Below are positions 59,757 through 64,000 of a stretch of DNA of 64,000 nucleotides, in pieces. Source of the DNA: an uncultured Pseudomonadota bacterium (GTDB lineage: Bacteria > Pseudomonadota > Gammaproteobacteria > Enterobacterales > Succinivibrionaceae); NCBI GenBank assembly GCA_900317945.1, contig ONIT01000020.1, positions 1 through 64,000 of the forward strand. Direction: 5' to 3'. A program made the position numbers and the translations under genes. The stretch's first letter is position 1; every line of letters starts with the position of its first letter. Below the pieces are notes generated by a model that saw only the letters and a list, made by a program, of their open reading frames with translations, was not told the origin of the DNA and did no database searches.

Positions 59757-60430
59757 ATGAATCACAAAATAAACAGACAGACAGGCTTTACGCTCATTGA
59801 GCTGATCGTAGTCATTGTCATCCTCGGAATCCTTGCGGTAACCGCTGCTCCGAAATTCATGAACCTTACATCTGATGCCAACGCATCGGTAGTAAAGGGG
59901 CTCGCCGGCTCGATCAGGTCAGCCTACCAGCTGGCATACGCAAAGAGCAGGCTCACCTTCGGAAACAATGGCTATTCTGCGACTTGGAAAAACAACTATG
60001 TCGTCTGCGCAGCAGAAGAGTGCCAGGACGCAGTGTTAACCAGTGACGCCTGGAAAGGAAAGCCCGGTTTTGTCTATCTTACGATGAAAGGCTATCCATA
60101 CAGCGGCTGGGATTCTAATTTACCAGTAATAAACACAATTGCCGGCATGCTTGATATCGGCGTCAGCTGAGACGATTACAAAGAATTCAAGTCAGATGGC
60201 TCAGCCCCTCCTGACTCTGACTGGATTATTTACGGGAGACAAGTCGATCAGACTGAGTACAGCATGACCTTCGTTCCGAAAAGCGCCCCAACGATGCAAA
60301 ATCTGGTGCTAATTACTCACTAAGTGCTACAGACGGCCCCAGTACATGCGGTGTTTTCTACAACAGCGGCCCGGCAAATGGTCCCAAAATCACCGCACCG
60401 ACAATCAAGGTATTCGTAAAAGGATGCTAA
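59757..60430 (+). pseudogene. MSHA-like major pilin 1, inactivated
   Basis: The frame starts MNHKINRQTG, with the prepilin cleavage site at G|FTLIEL and the helix [21 protein letters not shown]. Compared with pilins 2 and 3 the conserved Trp codon after IDIGVS has become TGA (60168-60170; the paralogue has SWQDY). About 42 codons later one base is lost near 60294. After correction the frame ends TCGVFYN...IKVFVKGC with TAA at 60428. The gene has a start site with AAGGGA 7 nt upstream, a perfect CRP box and a terminator, so it may be recently lost. TGA is a normal stop in this genome, and a truncated 137-residue product is possible. Confidence 0.87.
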
Positions 60431-60457
60431 GGGAAGCCTGATTTCAAAAGTGCAGAG

Positions 60458-60480
60458 AGGCTCCTGCGGGAGCCTTTTTT
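60458..60480 (+). terminator. Terminator of pilin 1
   Basis: A 7-bp stem AGGCTCC/GGAGCCT with a 4-nt loop is followed by TTTTTT, 28 nt past the corrected stop. Confidence 0.85.
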
Positions 60481-60666
60481 ACTGCCCGGCGTTTTCTGAA
60501 AGTGCTTCACAGCTGCATCCATTCCCAGCCTGATGTCAGTCACATAGGAGCCATGTCCCTGCCAGGAAATTCCGGGGCCATGCAGAGAAATGCATGAGGC
60601 GCCATCACCGGGGGCATTAAGGGACAGGGGGAGCCCATGGGAAATAAGAGAGCAGGGATGAGCGGC

Positions 60667-61449
60667 CTAAGCCTCGATCTGCAGCTCGGATACGGCGAAA
60701 AGAACCGCTTTCCCGCTGATTTTTATCCTGCCGTTTCCGGCGATGCTGCAGTAGAGCGTGCCGCCGCGGGCTGACGCCTGGTATGCCACAATATCATCCT
60801 TCCCCAGGACCTTTGACCAGTAGTCAGCGACCTGGCAGTGCGCCGAGCCGCAGACCGGATCCTCCGCAACGCCGCACTTCGGGGCAAAGCTCCTTGTGAC
60901 GCAGTCAGTCGCTGTGCCTCTTGACGTTGCGTTCTGAATTCTCCCTGGGAGCCTCTCAAGGAGCGCCTGATCAGGCCTCATTGCGCTCACCTCATCCCCG
61001 TTCCCGAATACGCAGATGAGATCCATAGAGAGAAAGGCCTTCACAGGTCTCACGCCGAATGCCTTCTCCATCTCATCTGTCACCGGCACTTCCTTTATCT
61101 CATAGGTCGGGAAGTCCATCTCATAGAGATCTCCCTTCCTCGTGACCGCAAGCTTCCCGCTCATGGTATTGAACTCAACGGTGTCCGCGGCCTTGTCGTA
61201 ATAGTTCAGGATGACGAAGGCCGTCGCGAGCGTCGCATGGCCGCAGAGGTTGATCTCGTCCTTCGGCGTGAACCAGCGGAGGTGATAGCCCGAGGGCTCC
61301 TTCACGACGAAAGCCGTCTCCGAAAGGTTGTTCTCGAGCGCGATGCTTTTCATGAGGCTCTCGTCAGGCCAGCGCTCAAGAACGCAGACCGCCGCTGGGT
61401 TGCCGCTGAACACCTTGTCCGTAAAGGCATCAACCATGTACTGTTTCAT
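60667..61449 (-). CDS. PhzF family isomerase/epimerase-like protein
   Basis: PhzF-family proteins have a diaminopimelate-epimerase-like fold and catalyse isomerisations, as in phenazine synthesis; most members have no known substrate. The 260-residue product has QYMVDAFTDKVFSGNPAAV, ENNLSETAF (Glu in the catalytic position), FTPKDEINLCGHATLA and GTATDC, with the C-terminal DPVCGSAHC. The start at 61449 is chosen because AAGGAG lies 7 nt upstream; the longer open frame adds 41 unrelated residues. It is convergent with pilin 1 and divergent from pilin 2, so it is an inserted or bystander gene between the paralogues. Confidence 0.88.
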   Translation of the reverse strand: MKQYMVDAFTDKVFSGNPAAVCVLERWPDESLMKSIALENNLSETAFVVKEPSGYHLRWFTPKDEINLCGHATLATAFVILNYYDKAADTVEFNTMSGKLAVTRKGDLYEMDFPTYEIKEVPVTDEMEKAFGVRPVKAFLSMDLICVFGNGDEVSAMRPDQALLERLPGRIQNATSRGTATDCVTRSFAPKCGVAEDPVCGSAHCQVADYWSKVLGKDDIVAYQASARGGTLYCSIAGNGRIKISGKAVLFAVSELQIEA

Positions 61450-61636
61450 CACTATCTCCTTGCTCACTGAACAGAGTCCGGAATATGAAGCCCGACGCGC
61501 CGCTGTAAAGGCAATGCTCCGGCGCCTCATGAAAAGTCCTTCGTATTCCAGATAACTTATCACAAAAGGCACCTGTCCGTAATGAGTCCCTGCTTCAGGC
61601 AGTCATCCGTCAGGATGCCCATTTGAGCCGTTTTAA
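61450..61636. other. Divergent region between phzF-like gene and pilin 2
   Basis: No gene here. The region carries the promoter of the PhzF-like gene on one side and the pilin 2 promoter on the other. A CRP half-site (TTATCACA near 61557) is present but has no partner. Confidence 0.35.
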
Positions 61637-61645
61637 TGGTAATAT
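61637..61645 (+). promoter_or_regulatory. Extended -10 promoter of pilin 2
   Basis: TGGTAATAT lies 168 nt before the pilin 2 start and aligns with the other two pilin promoters. Confidence 0.55.
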
Positions 61646-61812
61646 TAAGCGGTAATCCGATGATGCAGGGAATTTATCTGCTGTCAGGGCTGTCACAGGG
61701 ACCGGATTCAGTCCACAGCTGCGGGATGGCTGCAATGAGTACTGAGGATTTCAGGCATGTATCCTGCAGACATTAGTGCGTCATCAGAACATCATTTTTC
61801 AAGGTGTGCCTT
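61646..61812 (+). ncRNA. Long conserved leader of pilin 2
   Basis: The 167-nt leader begins with a hairpin (GCAG/CTGC around GGAATTTAT) and shares TCAGGCATGTATCCTGC with the other pilin leaders and GATGCAGGGAATTTATCTGC with leader 3. Its middle is the least alike. Confidence 0.4.
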
Positions 61813-62493
61813 ATGAATAATAATAGAACAAACGGCCAGTCAGGCTTCACGCTCATTGAGCTCATAGTCGTCATAGTAATTCTCGGAATCCTGGCGGTAA
61901 CCGCAGCGCCGAAATTCATGAACCTCACTTCTGATGCGAACGCATCGGTCGTCAAAGGGCTTGCGGGAGCAATCAGGTCGTCAGTACAGCTGGTTCACGC
62001 TAAGACTATGCTCACCTTCGGCAATAAGGGGCTGAATGGCCAGTATAAAAATCAGGATACTGGCATTGAAAACCAGGTAATCTGTGTATTAGATGAATGC
62101 AATAACGAAGATTTGACCAGTAAAAAATGGAAAGGCAAACCAGGATTTATTTATCTGACAATCTGGGGCTATCCATACAGTGGGATGGATATGGGAGCCG
62201 CACTGAATGTCAATACAATTCTCGGCATGCTTGATCTCGGCATCAGCTGGCAGGACTACAGCAAATTCGATGGAAAAGGCTCAGCCCCTGACAGTTCTGA
62301 CTGGATAATTTATGATACAGGGAAATGGGATATGGCCTTTGTCCCTAAGAGCGCTCCAAGCAACGCAAAAAATGCCAGCCATTATGGTGAGGACAAACCT
62401 GACAATGAGGGCACCTGCGGAGTTTACTACCGCGGCGTAAATGAAAAAGAAAGAAAAACACCTATGGTAAAGGTATTCACAAAAGGATGCTGA
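61813..62493 (+). CDS. MSHA-like major pilin 2
   Basis: This 226-residue type IV prepilin begins NGQSG and is cleaved before FTLIEL by a prepilin peptidase; the N-terminal helix then forms the pilus core. The following sequence ([21 protein letters not shown]) is typical of MshA pilins. The mature part has paired cysteines (VICVLDEC) and a C-terminal disulfide loop (TCGVYYRG...VFTKGC). The ATG at 61813 is chosen because AAGG lies 8 nt upstream; a GTG three codons before is in frame. No assembly genes (mshE, mshG, pilD) are in the window, so assembly must be encoded elsewhere. Confidence 0.9.
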   Translation: MNNNRTNGQSGFTLIELIVVIVILGILAVTAAPKFMNLTSDANASVVKGLAGAIRSSVQLVHAKTMLTFGNKGLNGQYKNQDTGIENQVICVLDECNNEDLTSKKWKGKPGFIYLTIWGYPYSGMDMGAALNVNTILGMLDLGISWQDYSKFDGKGSAPDSSDWIIYDTGKWDMAFVPKSAPSNAKNASHYGEDKPDNEGTCGVYYRGVNEKERKTPMVKVFTKGC

Positions 62494-62516
62494 AAAACTC
62501 ACATCCTAATCGCATC

Positions 62517-62542
62517 AAGGCTCCTTAGTGGAGCCTTTTTTT
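62517..62542 (+). terminator. Terminator of pilin 2
   Basis: An 8-bp stem AAGGCTCC/GGAGCCTT with a 5-nt loop is followed by TTTTTT, 24 nt past the pilin 2 stop. Confidence 0.88.
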
Positions 62543-62930
62543 GTTTCATTCCTGCACTGCACACTGCCTATGTCATCAATATAGTCTGTTAACCCTGCCG
62601 TATGCACAGGTCACGCAGATTTCTCCGGCCTCATCAAAAACCATAGCGACATGTTCCAGGACAGGCTGCTTTTGCTGCAAGCCACTTTCCGAATTCGCCC
62701 CCGCAGGTTGCCTGCCTGGTTCAATGGCCTAATGTGGCTGAGCCAAGATGTTATCCCAGCGCTCATCCGTCAAAAACCTGGCAGGCGCAGACACTTAAGC
62801 CATGCCGCCATGCCAGGAATTCCATCAAAACTCCATCGTAAAATACAGCAAATGTCAGGAACTCTGACGCAGCATCGGCTCAAGAGCTTTCCTGAGGCTC
62901 GGGGAGCTGAATGAAAATAAATTGCAAAAA
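62543..62930. other. Intergenic region without a gene
   Basis: About 390 nt between the pilin 2 terminator and the pilin 3 promoter. Short frames here are not coding-like and no RNA gene is recognisable. It may be a remnant of the duplicated interval. Confidence 0.35.
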
Positions 62931-62946
62931 TGTGACATTGCGTACA
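62931..62946. promoter_or_regulatory. Partial CRP-like site before pilin 3
   Basis: TGTGA-CATTGC-GTACA keeps one perfect half-site and three of five bases in the other. Its centre lies about 41 nt upstream of the inferred start, the position typical of class II CRP activation. Confidence 0.35.
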
Positions 62947-62963
62947 CTTATCCCCTTTATTGA

Positions 62964-62972
62964 TGATAATAT
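62964..62972 (+). promoter_or_regulatory. Extended -10 promoter of pilin 3
   Basis: TGATAATAT lies about 173 nt before the pilin 3 start, in the same position as in pilins 1 and 2. Confidence 0.55.
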
Positions 62973-63144
62973 TAACCGATAGTCATAGGATGCAGGGAGT
63001 TTATCTGCAATCCAGGACTGTGAAAATAACTGAACGCTGTCCTCGGACGCGGTATAACTATAATGAAGGCTCTGACCTTCAGGCATGTATTCTGCGGGGA
63101 TAACTGCGTCAGGAAACAGAAACACGTGTTTTAGGGAGTGCCAT
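62973..63144 (+). ncRNA. Long conserved leader of pilin 3
   Basis: The 172-nt leader begins with the hairpin TGCAG/CTGCA around GGAGTTTAT and carries CGCTGTCCTCGGACGCGGTA and TCAGGCATGTATTCTGC, both also found in leader 1. I do not recognise a known RNA family. Confidence 0.4.
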
Positions 63145-63792
63145 ATGAATCATAAAATGAACGGCCAGGCAGGCTTCACGCTCATTGAGCTCATAGTCGT
63201 AATTGTCATCCTCGGAATCCTTGCAGTAACTGCAGCTCCGAAGTTCATGAACCTCACCTCTGATGCAAACGCATCCGTAGTAAAGGGACTTGCAGGCTCC
63301 GTTAAGTCTGCGTACCAAATGGTCTACGCGAAGAGCAGACTTAACACAAGCGTAGGTGCAGTATGCGCAAGCGAAGACTGCAGCGGCGCCTCAACTGGTC
63401 TCTATAATGAAAACCAGTCACCTCTGGCCTACGGTGTCATCTACGTAACTGACAAAGGTTATCCTGTCAGTTCAACGACTGAATACACTCTCGCTGGTAA
63501 GACGTGGCGGCCATCAAGATTAGCAAGCACCATAGCTGGGGCTGTCGATCTTGGCATAGGCTGGGAAGATTTCGATAAGCTCGGCAATACAGACGGCACT
63601 AATCCTGCTGACTGGATTGTGTACACAAATACTAATGGTATTGCTTTCGTACCGAAGAGTGCACCTACTTCTGCAAAAGACAAAGCTCTTTACACAACGT
63701 CTGATAATGATAAGGCATGCGGTGTTTACTACGAAGCCAAACAGGGTGTCAATGGCGCACCTACCGTCAAGGTCTTCGTCAAGGGATGCTGA
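63145..63792 (+). CDS. MSHA-like major pilin 3
   Basis: This 215-residue type IV prepilin begins [10 protein letters not shown], is cleaved before FTLIEL, and shares the first 50 mature residues almost exactly with pilins 1 and 2 ([19 protein letters not shown]). The mature part has VCASEDC and a C-terminal Cys pair (ACGVYYEA...VFVKGC). It also keeps the Trp-containing GWEDF motif that is lost in pilin 1. AGGGAG lies 6 nt upstream of the ATG. Synonymous codons differ between the three genes in the conserved N-terminal part, so the duplication is not recent. Confidence 0.9.
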   Translation: MNHKMNGQAGFTLIELIVVIVILGILAVTAAPKFMNLTSDANASVVKGLAGSVKSAYQMVYAKSRLNTSVGAVCASEDCSGASTGLYNENQSPLAYGVIYVTDKGYPVSSTTEYTLAGKTWRPSRLASTIAGAVDLGIGWEDFDKLGNTDGTNPADWIVYTNTNGIAFVPKSAPTSAKDKALYTTSDNDKACGVYYEAKQGVNGAPTVKVFVKGC

Positions 63793-63820
63793 TAGCAGCC
63801 TGACATAATAACAGCACAGA

Positions 63821-63846
63821 GAGGCTCCTTCGGGGGCCTCTTTTTT
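63821..63846 (+). terminator. Terminator of pilin 3
   Basis: An 8-bp stem GAGGCTCC/GGGGCCTC with one wobble pair and a stable TTCG loop is followed by TTTTTT, 29 nt past the stop. Confidence 0.88.
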
Positions 63847-63966
63847 ATGCCCTCATGAAACCTCTGCATCCGGCTCTGCCATCCCGAACAGCCATTCATC
63901 TCATCTTTCCCTCACCGCCCGCCGGCGGCCATCAGACCTCTTCATTTCCTCATAAAAGAAAAAAAA

Positions 63967-63986
63967 GCCCGCACTTTCATGCAGGC
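63967..63986 (-). terminator. Minus-strand terminator of a gene beyond the window
   Basis: The stem GCCCGC/GCAGGC (one wobble pair) has an 8-nt loop and runs into TTTTTTTTCTTTT on the minus strand. It presumably belongs to a gene to the right of the window. Confidence 0.6.
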
Positions 63987-64000
63987 CATTCTGCCAACTC

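Noticed and set aside
60168-60170. TGA in pilin 1 read as selenocysteine or tryptophan
   Set aside because: The paralogue has a plain Trp codon, a second frameshift follows, and TGA ends many intact genes here (for example mrdA).
62973-63144. Pilin leaders considered as GEMM cyclic di-GMP riboswitches
   Set aside because: The conserved GEMM core (CACGCACAGGGCAAACC, GGGACGCAAAGCC) is absent.

Overview
This window looks like a chromosomal segment of a host-associated, probably anaerobic gammaproteobacterium. The gene neighbourhoods rlmH-mrdA-mrdB-mltB-rlpA-dacA-ybeD, nudF-cpdA-yqiA-parE and panE-yajL, together with srmB, modF, sanA and MSHA-like pilins, are gammaproteobacterial. The high GC content and the several gut-type AAA ATPases with nuclease-like tails suggest the Succinivibrionaceae/Aeromonadales side. 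That placement is an inference from gene content; no rRNA or tRNA gene was seen.

Layout. 1-1.1 kb holds a zinc-ribbon membrane protein. 1.2-9.5 kb is a cell-elongation and peptidoglycan block: rlmH, PBP2, RodA, MltB, RlpA, PBP5/6, YbeD and SanA. 9.6-20.3 kb is accessory: ModF, a DUF234-type AAA ATPase flanked by three copies of a 55-bp palindromic repeat, a radical SAM/SPASM protein, an AAA-ATPase/PD-(D/E)XK protein, a cysteine-cluster protein, and a two-gene module made of a nuclease-like/glycine-zipper protein and a second glycine-zipper protein. 20.5-38.1 kb is mostly housekeeping: secA, an MltD-like lipoprotein, srmB, a double-PilZ protein, HU, a large low-complexity M23 peptidase, and the operon prfC-tatD-MBL hydrolase-serB-flippase-like protein. 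38.2-43.9 kb holds queE/queD, small lipoproteins, an alpha/beta hydrolase with a divergent LysR gene broken by an amber codon, and an operon of three tiny overlapping membrane ORFs behind a MerR-type promoter. 43.9-51.8 kb holds parE-yqiA-cpdA-nudF, a frameshifted Fic gene, an 11-bp tandem repeat, panE, yajL and a small unknown protein.

52-59.4 kb is a defence-like island. A 1,700-residue type ISP-like restriction-modification enzyme carries twelve CCTGT pentamers at its 5' end. The start codon with the better ribosome-binding site is out of frame in this sequence and would come into frame with 13 or 10 copies, which is the classic design of phase variation. Next to it lie a DUF4143 AAA ATPase behind three 32-bp direct repeats, paired-hairpin repeats with compensatory changes, and the stump of an AlbA_2-type gene that ends at one of those repeats.

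59.5-63.9 kb carries three MSHA-like major pilin paralogues. The first is a pseudogene with a nonsense codon and a 1-nt deletion. Each has a similar extended -10 promoter, a leader of about 165-175 nt and its own terminator. A perfect CRP box lies upstream of the first. A PhzF-family gene sits between the first and second.

The strongest leads are the phase-variable restriction-modification locus, the glycine-zipper gene pair, the private repeat sets around two AAA ATPase genes, the pilin leaders and the tiny-ORF operon.
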